IMG/VR virus record: IMGVR_UViG_3300032083_002600
Coordinates: 1-28,436 of that record
From: a virus
DNA: 28,436 nt
Strand: one strand, 5' to 3'
The notes beneath the pieces are model-generated. The model was given only the letters and a program-made list of their open reading frames with translations. It made no database searches and was not told the DNA's origin. Each line of letters begins with the position of its first letter. Within the stretch, counting starts at the first letter, position 1. Made by a program: the position numbers and the translations under genes. Positions 15,525-23,515 of the stretch are shown here, piece after piece.

Positions 15525-16484
15525 TTACGCCACCGTGTGGCGGACGATGCTGTCCGGGCGCTTCACAACCGGCAGCGGGTTCGTTTCCACGCGGACGTAA
15601 TCGGCCGGCGGGTCGCGGTCTTCCCAGGTGTCTACGAACCAGCTTTGAATGCGCAGGCCGCCCGGCGCTTCGCAGGGGCCGTAAACAATCTCGCCGCCCA
15701 TCTGGTCGCTGGCGATAAGGATTTCGTTCGCCGCCAGGAACGGCTGGTCGTTCCCGTCGTCATCGGCGTAGACCGCTGCAAGCCGGCGAGTGGTCACGCC
15801 GCCTACGCGCCGCACTTCGCCGTTTTCCAGAAGCTGCGGGCCTTGCGGGCCGGTCAGCAGGGCTTGCACGGTGGCCTCGTTGCGAAGCTTCTTGTAGGCG
15901 TCGGTGCCGCAGTAGGCAATCAGGTTCCCGGCTTCCTGGCCAAGCGCGCGGGAAATAGTGACCGCCGCGTCATCGAAAACATCAATGGGGCTGTCCGCGC
16001 TGCCGTCTGCCTGAAAATCCACTTCGCTGGACGCCGGCACCGCGTAGGTGGCGATGACGTTGCCGCCGCCGTCTACTACCTGCCCCTGCATGGCCTTGAT
16101 GCACATGTACTCCAGGGTGCGGTCAAAGCGTGCGCGGATCGTGTCGGTCTTTTGCAGGACACGGCGCTGCAGGGCCTCGCTGGCCGTCTGCTGGCCCGGG
16201 GCGCGCAGGCCGATCAGGTCGCTGGCCTTCACAATGTCGTGCTCGGAAAAGCGCGGAATCGTGATGGTCTTCGTTTCCCAGCCGTCCTTCGGCGCGCGCT
16301 TGGATTTCACGCCGTGGCTGATCGCCGTGGCCAGTCCTTCCGGGCTGGTGAGAATATCAAGCTGGATATGCGGCGTGCCGTAGTTCTGGCCGGGGCCGCC
16401 GAAATGCGCGTTGCGGATCGGCGTGGCGACCGGACGGCGCTTGTCTACGACCGCGCTCAATACGTGGGAAGTGAATGGAAGCAT
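15525..16484 (-). CDS. Major capsid protein (lambda gpE family)
   Basis: The 319-residue protein fits the phage major capsid protein E family. N-terminal SAVVDKRRPVATPIRNAHFG is followed by WETKTITIPRFSEHDIVKASDLIGLRAPG, a helical stretch with RTLEYMCIKAMQGQVVDGGGNVI, the P-domain region (ALGQEAGNLIAYCGTDAYKKL) and a C-terminus with PADYVRVETNPLPVVKRPDSIV. It builds the icosahedral shell with the decoration protein encoded just upstream (45 bases away). A strong GGAGAGAG precedes the ATG. Length and domain order are as in the family. Confidence 0.92.
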   Translation of the reverse strand: MLPFTSHVLSAVVDKRRPVATPIRNAHFGGPGQNYGTPHIQLDILTSPEGLATAISHGVKSKRAPKDGWETKTITIPRFSEHDIVKASDLIGLRAPGQQTASEALQRRVLQKTDTIRARFDRTLEYMCIKAMQGQVVDGGGNVIATYAVPASSEVDFQADGSADSPIDVFDDAAVTISRALGQEAGNLIAYCGTDAYKKLRNEATVQALLTGPQGPQLLENGEVRRVGGVTTRRLAAVYADDDGNDQPFLAANEILIASDQMGGEIVYGPCEAPGGLRIQSWFVDTWEDRDPPADYVRVETNPLPVVKRPDSIVRHTVA

Positions 16485-16529
16485 AGTCTTCTCTCTCCGT
16501 GCTGCCTGTTATGGGCCGCCCTGTTCCTC

Positions 16530-17096
16530 TTATTCGAGGATCAGGCCGCCGCCGATGATGTTGCCTGCGTAGTCTTCGCCCGCCGGGATGCCGGTAAGCT
16601 CGGAACGCTTGACGCCGCCGGTCTGCACTAGCGGCATGGTCGGGGTTTCGCCTACGCCGGTCGTTACGGCTTCCAACAGGACGCCGGCCACCTTGCCGCG
16701 CGTGCGGGTGTAGGTGACGACGATGTTGTCCGAAGCGCTCGAAGGCGCAGCGCCGAAAATGATCTGGTCCACTCCGCCGGTGCCGGTGCCCTGGCTGATC
16801 GTGAAATCGTGCACGTCTGCGCCATCTACCAGAACCTTCACGCTGGCCGGGTCTACGTCGGAATGCCCCAGGTCGAAGTCGGTTTCTGCACCGTCGCCGC
16901 TGGCCGTGGTGGTCTGCAGTGCGCCGGAAAGCGAGTATGCCTCGCCGGTGGCGCTGTCGATGCCCATTACCTGGCCGGCTACCAGTGTTTGGCTGGCCGC
17001 GATTACCCGGTCGGCGATGTAGTGGTTGTCACCGACCAGAATGTCGGACTTGTAGCCCGGGTGGGCCGTGTTCGCGCTGTTGTCAAACTCTGGCAT
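16530..17096 (-). CDS. Head decoration protein (lambda gpD family) with an inserted beta domain
   Basis: The 188-residue protein starts MPEFDNSANTAHPGYKSDIL and ends with VKRSELTGIPAGEDYAGNIIGGGLILE, both typical of the head decoration protein D family, which stabilises expanded capsids. Usual family members are 110-130 residues. Here an extra acidic, Thr/Ser/Asp-rich segment (about 62-132: TTASGDGAETDFDLGHSDVDPASVKVLVDGADVHDF and following) looks like an Ig-like surface domain inserted between the halves. It lies between protease and capsid genes, as in lambda-like head operons. Confidence 0.82.
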   Translation of the reverse strand: MPEFDNSANTAHPGYKSDILVGDNHYIADRVIAASQTLVAGQVMGIDSATGEAYSLSGALQTTTASGDGAETDFDLGHSDVDPASVKVLVDGADVHDFTISQGTGTGGVDQIIFGAAPSSASDNIVVTYTRTRGKVAGVLLEAVTTGVGETPTMPLVQTGGVKRSELTGIPAGEDYAGNIIGGGLILE

Positions 17097-17140
17097 TTCG
17101 GCGTTCTCCGCTTAGCTTTGTCTTTGGTTCGGCTTCGCTC

Positions 17141-17512
17141 TTAGAGCGCGGCCATGCTTTTGATAAGGGCTCCGTCTCCGTCCGGCGCCTGGCCGTTATC
17201 GGCCTGCGCGCTGAACAGGTGACCGTTTTCTGCGGCCTTCGCCTTCGCGCTGGATTCCAGGTCCGCGCGTACTGCGCTGAACGTGGCGTCATCCATGCCA
17301 AGGTACGGCTTGGCGGCTTCTTCGGTGAACTCGCGGCCGGTAGCGGAAAACATTTCCTTTACCTGCGAAAGGCGTACTTCGGAATTGCGGGCTTGCAGGG
17401 CGGCTTCTGCGTCCTGCGCGCGCTTGTCGCTTTCCTCGGCGCGCTTCTCAAGCGCTTCCACGCTGGCCTTGAGGTCTTTGATTTCCTGCTGGGCCTGTTC
17501 CAAATCGTTCAT
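17141..17512 (-). CDS. Scaffold protein from internal start within the protease gene
   Basis: The ATG at 17512-17510 is in frame with the protease gene and is preceded by GAGGAG (17524-17519) at 6 bases, a better ribosome site than that of the full-length gene. It would give a 123-residue, largely coiled-coil, acidic protein (MNDLEQAQQEIKDLKASVEA...) that matches the scaffold end exactly at the domain border. This is the arrangement of Mu Z and lambda Nu3: protease-scaffold fusion plus excess free scaffold. Production from this start is inferred. Confidence 0.6.
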   Translation of the reverse strand: MNDLEQAQQEIKDLKASVEALEKRAEESDKRAQDAEAALQARNSEVRLSQVKEMFSATGREFTEEAAKPYLGMDDATFSAVRADLESSAKAKAAENGHLFSAQADNGQAPDGDGALIKSMAAL

Positions 17513-18076
17513 GCGTTGCTCCTCGCTGCTCTCGTCGTCGGCGCGTTGCTTGGCGCCTAAGCTCATGGCGGCCGCACTCGTCTGGTCGTCCACGCCGGTC
17601 GGCGTGAAACTCACTTCGCGGATGCGGTTGTTTCTGAAAATGGAAGCCGGGCCGGAAATCTCGCGCCCGTTTACCGTGGCTTTCGCGCCGGCCTTTAGCT
17701 CCTCTACGGAGCCGGGCTCTACGTGGACGCTCATTTCCCATGGGAAACCGTCGTCACTGTCGGCCGCTACTGCCTGGCCGTGCGCGTTGCTTAAAAGCGT
17801 GCCCTCGGCCACTTCGATGCCTCCCTCGCTGATTTCCAACTTGGCGAAGCCGGCGCGCTGCGCGCGGTCGTGGTCAATCAGTGCGGGGGTTTGTTCTTTG
17901 GCCGCGGTGCTGGAGAGGTCGATTACGACCACGCCCCACCAAGGGTGGGACATTGGCAGGCCGCTGTAAGCTATGCCGCGAAAGCGCCGGGGGCCGCTGC
18001 TACCCTCTGCGCTCTCGATCTTGGCTGGCTTGGCGCGAAACTGGTACGCGCTTGCGGGAATTTCCGTTTTCTTCAT
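17141..18076 (-). CDS. Prohead protease with C-terminal scaffold domain
   Basis: From ATG 18076 the product is 311 residues. The N-terminal half is the protease: ALIDHDRAQRAGFAKLEISEGG contains a likely catalytic His, GFPWEMSVHVEPGSVEELK a likely Ser, and REVSFTPTGVDDQTSA ends the domain. The C-terminal third is a scaffold: coiled coil MNDLEQAQQEIKDLKASVEALEKRAEESDKRAQ, then a helical tail ending SMAAL. Mu I/Z and lambda C/Nu3 use the same protease-scaffold overlap. An internal start at 17512 would make the scaffold alone. The start is uncertain: GTG 18094 is also possible, and neither has a strong ribosome site. Catalytic residues are assigned by pattern only. Confidence 0.82.
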   Translation of the reverse strand: MKKTEIPASAYQFRAKPAKIESAEGSSGPRRFRGIAYSGLPMSHPWWGVVVIDLSSTAAKEQTPALIDHDRAQRAGFAKLEISEGGIEVAEGTLLSNAHGQAVAADSDDGFPWEMSVHVEPGSVEELKAGAKATVNGREISGPASIFRNNRIREVSFTPTGVDDQTSAAAMSLGAKQRADDESSEEQRMNDLEQAQQEIKDLKASVEALEKRAEESDKRAQDAEAALQARNSEVRLSQVKEMFSATGREFTEEAAKPYLGMDDATFSAVRADLESSAKAKAAENGHLFSAQADNGQAPDGDGALIKSMAAL

Positions 18077-18152
18077 TCCGCCATCGGTCCACACCGCGTT
18101 GGTGGTCGTGGTGGCCCCGAAAGGGCCTTGCGGAATTAAGCGTTACACGGTT

Positions 18153-18187
18153 ATTTTTTTGGCGGGTAGGAATACTGACAATACTGA
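18153..18187 (-). promoter_or_regulatory. Candidate promoter with two direct repeats over the -35 box
   Basis: In the 125-base gap before the protease gene, TTGTCA (18181-18176, one mismatch to TTGACA) is 17 bases from AAAAAT (18158-18153, four of six matches to TATAAT). Two direct AATACTGA repeats (+ strand 18171-18178 and 18180-18187, 9-bp period) cover the -35. A GGCCC-CGAAA-GGGCC hairpin (18113-18127) lies downstream in the leader. This is one of the few real gaps in the operon. The promoter match is only moderate. Confidence 0.3.
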
Positions 18188-18201
18188 AACAGAAAAATTA
18201 C

Positions 18202-18384
18202 CTAGGCGGCATTTTCGTCTGCTATCGCGTCTTCAAGGTAGCGCTTGGCGGCTGCAATGTCTTCTAGCAGCGTGTCATGCTCGAACGTGCCGGGCTCCTC
18301 GGCTTCCAGCCAATCTTCCATGCGACGGATGGCGTCCCGTAACTGGTCCGGGGTGTCCGCTGCAGTGTAAATGGCGTCCATCAT
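18202..18384 (-). CDS. Small acidic helical protein coupled to Mu F-like gene (60 aa)
   Basis: The ATG overlaps the stop of the Mu F-like gene (ATGA, 18381-18384). The 60-residue product is acidic and probably two to three helices: MMDAIYTAADTPDQLRDAIR, RMEDWLEAEEPGTFEHDTLL, then EDIAAAKRYLEDAIADENAA. I recognise no family. Coupled translation with a head protein and placement ahead of the protease/scaffold gene suggest a head-assembly accessory, but nothing in the sequence tells more. Confidence 0.7.
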   Translation of the reverse strand: MMDAIYTAADTPDQLRDAIRRMEDWLEAEEPGTFEHDTLLEDIAAAKRYLEDAIADENAA

Positions 18385-19712
18385 TTCAATTTCTCCGCCG
18401 CCGAACGACTCGCCGCTTCCACGGCTTCTTCAAATATTTCCCGGTGTTCGTCCAGGGTTGCCTTGTGCGAATTGCTCAATAATTGAGCATGCAATATGGC
18501 CCCCGCTGAGGCCAGCGCGGTATTTGCCGTGTGCTGTAGTAAGTCTGCCGCCGCTTCCCGCGTGATTGCTCCCGCGCGCACGTAACGCTGGTAAACCTTC
18601 CAAGCCTGCCGCTGCGCGTCGTCGTGCAGGCGGAACATGGCCGCCGGGTCGTCTAGCAATGAAATGGCCGAGAACCTGGAATTTTCCGGCCCTAAAATGT
18701 GCACAGAAAATGTCCCGGGGCGCGCTGCGTTGCGAAGGTCCGCCGCCGTGAAACTTCGCCCGGTGCTATGGCTGTGCGTTAGAAGTATTGACCGCAGCGG
18801 GTCGTCCAATTCGGCCCGAACCGCCTGCGTACTTACCCGGCCAGGGTCGCCCGCCTTCCGGGTCAACTCCTCCATGCTATCCAGATCGATTGCTACGAGG
18901 CGTTCTAAATTGTCGGCCTCCATCCCGTTCTTTACGTAGCGCTCTGCCTCTGCGATCCGCGTGCCCAGGGCCTCCCCGGTGCGGTTGACCCTTTCCAATT
19001 CCTTTTGTGCCTTGTCCCTTAGCTCCGGGGAATATTTCGGACTGGTCGCACGGTGGTCTAGCGCCCTGCGTAGCCCTTCAAATTGAGCGTGTCCCGGGTG
19101 GTAGTTCCAGCCTGCGTCTGGCCCTCCGCTTAAAGCGTTGATGCGCGCCTCCTGCGCCTCCTGGCTGGCCGCCTGCCGGTCCCGGTCCTGTTCCTGTCGC
19201 CGGCGGGCCTGAGTTTCCGAAAGGCTAATAACCGTGCACCGGCATCGGTAGCCGCAGGGCGGGGTCCATTCGTCCCATACCGGGTCATCTACGGGCGCCA
19301 CAAAGCCGTGCATTGCGGCGTGCCTGGGCCGGGTCCGGCTGTCGTTAATCGCCGAATACATCAAATAGGGCCGGCGCTCTTTGTGGCGCTGGTGGTGTTC
19401 CGCCCGCCCGCGCGCATAGGCCCCCTGTATATTCGTCCTGAAAATGTTGTCTAGCCGGTGATTGGTTAGCGCCAGAACGTCCGGCGCCTTGAGCAGTTCC
19501 TCTTTCCACTTTTTGAAGCTCGCGCCCTGCTCTTGGGCCTCGCGCAAGCTGTCCAGCGTTTGCTGTAGCTGATCCATGCTCGCTATGCCGGCAATGCTGA
19601 ACGCCTCGGCCCTGGCCGCGCCCACGCGCTGGTTATAGTAGACGTCCGGTGGCTCTACCTTCCGGCCTTTGGTGGCCTTGATCGCCTCCTCGAACTTCGG
19701 TGGCTTCGGCAC
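18381..19712 (-). CDS. Mu F-like minor head protein with C-terminal JAB/JAMM-like region
   Basis: Residues 1-165 are the Mu F-like minor head domain: ALTNHRLDNIFRTNIQGAYARGRAEHH, AINDSRTRPRHAAMHG and PPCGYRCRCTVISLSE (cysteines 153, 157 and 159). It binds the portal and the head interior. After a charged, Gln/Arg-rich linker comes an extra domain (about 265-360) with IDLDSMEELTRKAGDP and LRSILLTHSHSTGRSFTAADL. The HSHSTG...D stretch resembles the JAB/MPN metal motif (H313, H315, D325) but is one residue shorter than the textbook spacing and has Thr rather than Ser. The rest (360-443) is helical. The Mu F call is firm; the JAMM-like call is tentative. The gene starts 1 base after the portal stop. 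Confidence 0.85.
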   Translation of the reverse strand: MPKPPKFEEAIKATKGRKVEPPDVYYNQRVGAARAEAFSIAGIASMDQLQQTLDSLREAQEQGASFKKWKEELLKAPDVLALTNHRLDNIFRTNIQGAYARGRAEHHQRHKERRPYLMYSAINDSRTRPRHAAMHGFVAPVDDPVWDEWTPPCGYRCRCTVISLSETQARRRQEQDRDRQAASQEAQEARINALSGGPDAGWNYHPGHAQFEGLRRALDHRATSPKYSPELRDKAQKELERVNRTGEALGTRIAEAERYVKNGMEADNLERLVAIDLDSMEELTRKAGDPGRVSTQAVRAELDDPLRSILLTHSHSTGRSFTAADLRNAARPGTFSVHILGPENSRFSAISLLDDPAAMFRLHDDAQRQAWKVYQRYVRAGAITREAAADLLQHTANTALASAGAILHAQLLSNSHKATLDEHREIFEEAVEAASRSAAEKLK

Positions 19713-19713
19713 G

Positions 19714-21183
19714 CTATGCCTCCGTTTCCGCGTCTGCGTAGCCCATCAAATCCGCGGCGAACAGTGCACGCTCCAACACTTCGCGGAATTCGGCCGGGTC
19801 GGCGTCGTCGTACAACTTCGCCAGCCTTTCCTCCAAATCCTCCGGGCCGGTCGCGGCCAGGACTGCCGCCTGAATATCCTTAACCGGGATCGGGCTGCCG
19901 GCGCTTTCCAGCGTATCGTCCGCCAAATCCTCCAGCGCCTGCTGGGCCTTGGTGAATCTTGCCGGCCGGGACGCGAATTGCGCGCTTGCCTTCGCTGCCG
20001 GCCTTACTGCGGGGGCCTCGGAGGGGATCGTAAAATCGCCATCCTCGAAATCGTAGGCGCGCAGCAGGTAGTCCGGCGTGAACTTCACAATGCCGGCCGT
20101 GGCCAGGCTCGCATCCCGGCTGGCCCTTTCCGCCTGGATGCCGATTTCCTCCTCCATGGTGAACATCGGCGCCTCGGCGTTCGGGAAGTTCAACGCCGTT
20201 AGCGCGTCGATCTGCCGCTGAATGGTCCGCGTGATCATGCGCAGGTCGGCCTGTTTGCGGTCTTCGCGCACGTCGTTATGAACTTTGGCCGCCGCGTAGC
20301 TCCCTTTTCCGTCGGTGTCGGTTGTTAGGGTCTGGCCCAAAACCACCTTCTGAATCCGGCGGTCTACCGCGCTGCTGAACCGCTGGAAGCTGTCGCCGGC
20401 GTTGCCCGGGCTAATGGCTTCTAGTTCGTCGTCCTTCCCTATCGCCGTCGCAGCGCTCTGCACGGCGCTGGCTAATGCCGTGGCCATGTCCTGCGTGCTG
20501 CCCTCTGTTTTCCCCACCAGAAGCGGGGCGCCGAATCGCTCCAGGAACCGTGCCCAAAACTTCCAGCCGTTCGTGCGGAAGAACCACGGCCAGTAAAGCC
20601 GGGAAAGCAGAGCCTCGCCTAGCGGGTTCCTGTACTTCGGCCGGCGCCGGGTGAGGAAAAACTTGTACACGGTATCGACGATCACTCCGTCTACTCCGCC
20701 CGCCCCGGTGCTGGGGAAGTATCGAAGCTCGCCGTTCGTCAGGGGCCGGAACCACTCTATAGGCCGCTCCTCGATGCGGTCCCAGCAAATCCTGGCGCCG
20801 TCGCGCGCGTAAATAATCTCTTGCACGCTGTAGCCATATGGGGTCGCCCCCCATGCTGCGTTCACCAGCGTTTCCATGTGCGCTTCCAACTGCTTATGGA
20901 TGAACTCGGTTACGGCGCCCTCTCCCGGCGACAATCGCCACGGCGTTGTATGGCATGCAGATAACCGGGTTTCCAGCGCTCCGCTGATTTCGTCGTCGCT
21001 CTCCAGCCTGCGCAAATCTTTACGGGTTAGCCCGGCCTCCTGCAGAACCGTGTCCGGGTCCTGGAATTGCGTTAGCAGGCCGACCAGTTGGTCGATGGCG
21101 ATGTCGCTCTGTAGCGCCCGCGTTGCCGGCTTGCCCTTGTTCGGGTCTGCGGCAAGCTGGGCCGCTGCGGGCTTCTTGCCCAT
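19714..21183 (-). CDS. Portal protein, DUF935 / Mu portal family
   Basis: The 489-residue protein shows the family landmarks: RLESDDEISGALETRLSACHTTPWRLSPG, WDRIEERPIEWFRPLTNGELRYFP, NPLGEALLSRLYWPWFFRTNGWKFWARFLERFGAPLLVG and VVLGQTLTTDTDGKGSYAAAKVHNDVREDRKQADLR. It forms the dodecameric portal through which DNA is packaged. I start at ATG 21183, which has AGGAGA 6 bases upstream. GTG 21201 overlaps the previous stop but has no ribosome site. Neighbours are terminase upstream and Mu F downstream, as in Mu-like head operons. The C-terminal 100 residues are less conserved and acidic. Confidence 0.92.
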   Translation of the reverse strand: MGKKPAAAQLAADPNKGKPATRALQSDIAIDQLVGLLTQFQDPDTVLQEAGLTRKDLRRLESDDEISGALETRLSACHTTPWRLSPGEGAVTEFIHKQLEAHMETLVNAAWGATPYGYSVQEIIYARDGARICWDRIEERPIEWFRPLTNGELRYFPSTGAGGVDGVIVDTVYKFFLTRRRPKYRNPLGEALLSRLYWPWFFRTNGWKFWARFLERFGAPLLVGKTEGSTQDMATALASAVQSAATAIGKDDELEAISPGNAGDSFQRFSSAVDRRIQKVVLGQTLTTDTDGKGSYAAAKVHNDVREDRKQADLRMITRTIQRQIDALTALNFPNAEAPMFTMEEEIGIQAERASRDASLATAGIVKFTPDYLLRAYDFEDGDFTIPSEAPAVRPAAKASAQFASRPARFTKAQQALEDLADDTLESAGSPIPVKDIQAAVLAATGPEDLEERLAKLYDDADPAEFREVLERALFAADLMGYADAETEA

Positions 21184-21197
21184 CGTGGCTCTCCTGC

Positions 21198-21572
21198 TCA
21201 CGCTCTTTCCCCCTCCACAATGCGTTTTGCTTCGTCGCGTGAAATCATCAGCGTGCCCAGGTACCGGGTTGCGCGCACGCTGCCGCGCTCAATCCGGCGG
21301 TAAAGCCTGCTCCGCGCTGCGGCCGGCGTGGCTTTGATGATGGGCGCTACCAATTCGGCCACTTCGTGCACGTAGAATCGCGGCTTGTCCGGTACCGACT
21401 GGGGCGCTTTCACCTCTGCCGGCGGCTCGGGCGGATTCGCCGGGGGGCTGTCTGCTGGCGGCTGCGGGCCTTTCGCTTCCGTCTTCGGCGCCTCATCCGG
21501 ACTTACCTTGCGCGGCCGTCCCGGGCCTCTCTTGGCCTTGCCTTGTGCCGGGATGCTTGCGGGTGCGTTCAT
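21198..21572 (-). CDS. AT-hook / winged-HTH-like small DNA-binding protein
   Basis: The 124-residue product carries an AT-hook-like core at residues 15-22 (RGPGRPRK), a long Pro-rich linker, and a C-terminal domain (about 65-120) with YVHEVAELVAPIIKATPAAARSRLYRRIERGSVRATRYLGTLMISRDEAKRIV. That domain looks like an excisionase/MerR-like winged HTH: two helices, then a wing. A DNA-binding protein between large terminase and portal could act in packaging or in regulation. AGGAG precedes the ATG. The function is inferred from motifs only. Confidence 0.65.
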   Translation of the reverse strand: MNAPASIPAQGKAKRGPGRPRKVSPDEAPKTEAKGPQPPADSPPANPPEPPAEVKAPQSVPDKPRFYVHEVAELVAPIIKATPAAARSRLYRRIERGSVRATRYLGTLMISRDEAKRIVEGERA

Positions 21573-21587
21573 GGCTTTCTCCTCTCT

Positions 21588-23093
21588 TTAGAACGTGCGG
21601 CTGCCGGCGCTCGCCACGCTGTTGCGCTGCGGTCCGGGGTGGAAGGTGACTAGCAGGCTTTCTGCTAGGTCGGGGCTCAAACCTAAGCGGTTCGGCTTTT
21701 TCATTTCGTCTTTGCTTTCGATGAGGCATTCGCCGGCGCTGTTCGTGGTGAATCGAACGCTGCAAACTTCGGCAGCGAGGTCGTCTGCCTGTTCTCGCTC
21801 TAGGCCGCAAAAACTCGGCTCCTCCTCGCGGAACCAGTCGGCCATTTCCACCCATAACCAATCGCGGAGGCTTTTTGCTTCCATGTCGTGCCGGCCGCGC
21901 GCTGGGGCGGTTCTGGAAACGATCACCTTGACTACGGGCTCGTTCAACTCGGCAAGGCGCGAACAAATGCCGGCGCCTATGCCGATGGCGTCCACATAAA
22001 TCCCAGCCGCTTTAAACTTTTTGCGAAGCTGTACGGAGCGCCCGACCAGCCACATGGTTTCTTTCTTGGCGTGCACTTCCTGGTGCAGTACGTTCCTACC
22101 CCGGCGAACCGTGAACACAGCCCGGTCGCCGCCCTGGTCGGCAGGGTCTAGCCCTATACGTATGTCGCTGTTAGTCCGGTGCGCGGGTCTTTCGATGGCC
22201 GCCTCGACCAGTTCTATGGGGATCAGGACGTCGTCGTCCTGCTTGGGGAATTCCCCATCGGCCCGGACGCGCACGATGTTGCTGTCTTCGCCGTACTTGC
22301 GGACCAGCTTCTGCCTGTAGCCCGGGTCCGCTAGCGGGCTTTCGTCGGTGCGCAGGTGCAAGGTGGTGAATTCGCCCCGGTGGCGCTTGTGGCTGTCGGC
22401 AAAGTAGCCCGTATTCCGGGTAGGGTTGCCAAGCAAAAGCAGCCGGCTGCCGGGGCTGCTTAGTGCGCCCTCTGCCACTTCAAATACGCCATCAAATACG
22501 CCGCTGGCTTCGTCTACCAGAAATAGAATATTCCCCGCGTGGTCTTCGCCTACGAGGCTTAAACCATCCTCGCTTACTTCGACGTCGGTGGCGTGGAACC
22601 CCTGCAGGGCGTCCGGGTTGTCCTTCCCGCTGGTGCGGGCTACCGCGTACCAGTCGCGCGCAAATCGAACTTGGGTGAGCCGTTCGTTGGTAAGTCGGAA
22701 GTTCCGCCCTAACCAGAAGGCCGGGTTTATGTTGGCCCTGGCGGCCCGGCCGTCTGCGGCGCGCATCCACTTGGCCAATTCTGCCCACAATACGTCGCGC
22801 AACTGGTGGCTGGTCGGGGCCGTGCAAGGAATCCGCGGAAAGTCGCGGGTTTCAAGGAACCAGAATATTGCCGCTGCTGATGCGCTGCTCTTGCCGGTGC
22901 CGTGGCCGCTGCGAACGGAAACCTTCGCGCCCTCTGGCTGTATTGCCTCGAATATGCGCCGCTGCTGATGCGTGGCCCTCAAGCCCAGGCGCTCGAAGGC
23001 GTAGCGCTCCGGATCGTCGTGCCAACGCGCCCGCGCCGCCTGGTACTCTGCCAGGGCATCTTCTAGGGCGTGCATATCGACCGCTGCACTCAT
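21588..23093 (-). CDS. terL: Terminase large subunit
   Basis: The 501-residue packaging motor has a Walker A (SGHGTGKS, 62-69), a Walker B (ILFLVDEAS, acidic pair D194-E195) and a motif III-like LLLLGNPT. The C-terminal nuclease has Asp residues in IGLDPADQGGDR (D316), YVDAIGIGAG (D368) and LGLSPDLAESL (D475). It cuts concatemers and drives DNA through the portal. Its ATG overlaps the small-subunit stop by 4 bases and has a GGGGG-type ribosome site. All required residues appear present. Confidence 0.93.
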   Translation of the reverse strand: MSAAVDMHALEDALAEYQAARARWHDDPERYAFERLGLRATHQQRRIFEAIQPEGAKVSVRSGHGTGKSSASAAAIFWFLETRDFPRIPCTAPTSHQLRDVLWAELAKWMRAADGRAARANINPAFWLGRNFRLTNERLTQVRFARDWYAVARTSGKDNPDALQGFHATDVEVSEDGLSLVGEDHAGNILFLVDEASGVFDGVFEVAEGALSSPGSRLLLLGNPTRNTGYFADSHKRHRGEFTTLHLRTDESPLADPGYRQKLVRKYGEDSNIVRVRADGEFPKQDDDVLIPIELVEAAIERPAHRTNSDIRIGLDPADQGGDRAVFTVRRGRNVLHQEVHAKKETMWLVGRSVQLRKKFKAAGIYVDAIGIGAGICSRLAELNEPVVKVIVSRTAPARGRHDMEAKSLRDWLWVEMADWFREEEPSFCGLEREQADDLAAEVCSVRFTTNSAGECLIESKDEMKKPNRLGLSPDLAESLLVTFHPGPQRNSVASAGSRTF

Positions 23094-23515
23094 GCCGCCC
23101 CCTGGCTGAACAAGGCGCCCAAAGCCCCGAACTCGGTTATTGCGTTGCCGTCTGCATCGGTAAGGGCGCGCTTGGTCGGCGCGTCCAATCCTAGAAGCTT
23201 CGCGCGGCGGTCACTGATTTTTAGAAATCGGTCTATCGCCTTCAGGTTCCCGCTTGCTACCTGTGGCCAAATGCTTCGCAGGGCCGCGTCAAGTCGCGCG
23301 TTTTCAATCTCGACTAGCTCCTGGGTGCTTTCCTTGTTCTCCTCGCGGTACTGGTCCAACGAGTCGGAGACGTAGTGTTGCGCGCGGCTTTTGCTGACGC
23401 CGCTTTGCTCCTGAATTTCCCGGTAGCTATAGCCGGCCTTACGAAGCGTGAGGACGGTTTTCCGCTTCTCCTGCTCGATGAGTTTTTCTGCTGCGGTTTT
23501 ACTCTTGCGCGGCAT
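23090..23515 (-). CDS. terS: Terminase small subunit-like HTH protein
   Basis: The 141-residue protein has a basic N-terminus, an HTH at about 22-52 (VLTLRKAGYSYREIQEQSGVSKSRAQHYVSD), then a helical oligomerisation region (NARLDAALRSIWPQVASGNLKAIDRFLKISDRRAKLLGLDAPTK). That layout is shared by many terminase small subunits that recognise pac/cos DNA. Adjacent and coupled to terL. GGAGG lies before the ATG, inside the end of the methyltransferase gene (17-base overlap). The assignment is by layout and position. Confidence 0.78.
   Translation of the reverse strand: MPRKSKTAAEKLIEQEKRKTVLTLRKAGYSYREIQEQSGVSKSRAQHYVSDSLDQYREENKESTQELVEIENARLDAALRSIWPQVASGNLKAIDRFLKISDRRAKLLGLDAPTKRALTDADGNAITEFGALGALFSQGAA

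Noticed and set aside
15423-16631. Open frame of 402 codons on the + strand
   Set aside because: Antisense to the capsid and DUF1320 genes, which are clearly real; the composition is His/Arg/Ala-rich with no recognisable features.
21184-21201. GTG at 21201 as portal start
   Set aside because: It overlaps the previous stop, but the AGGAGA lies between it and ATG 21183, pointing to the latter.
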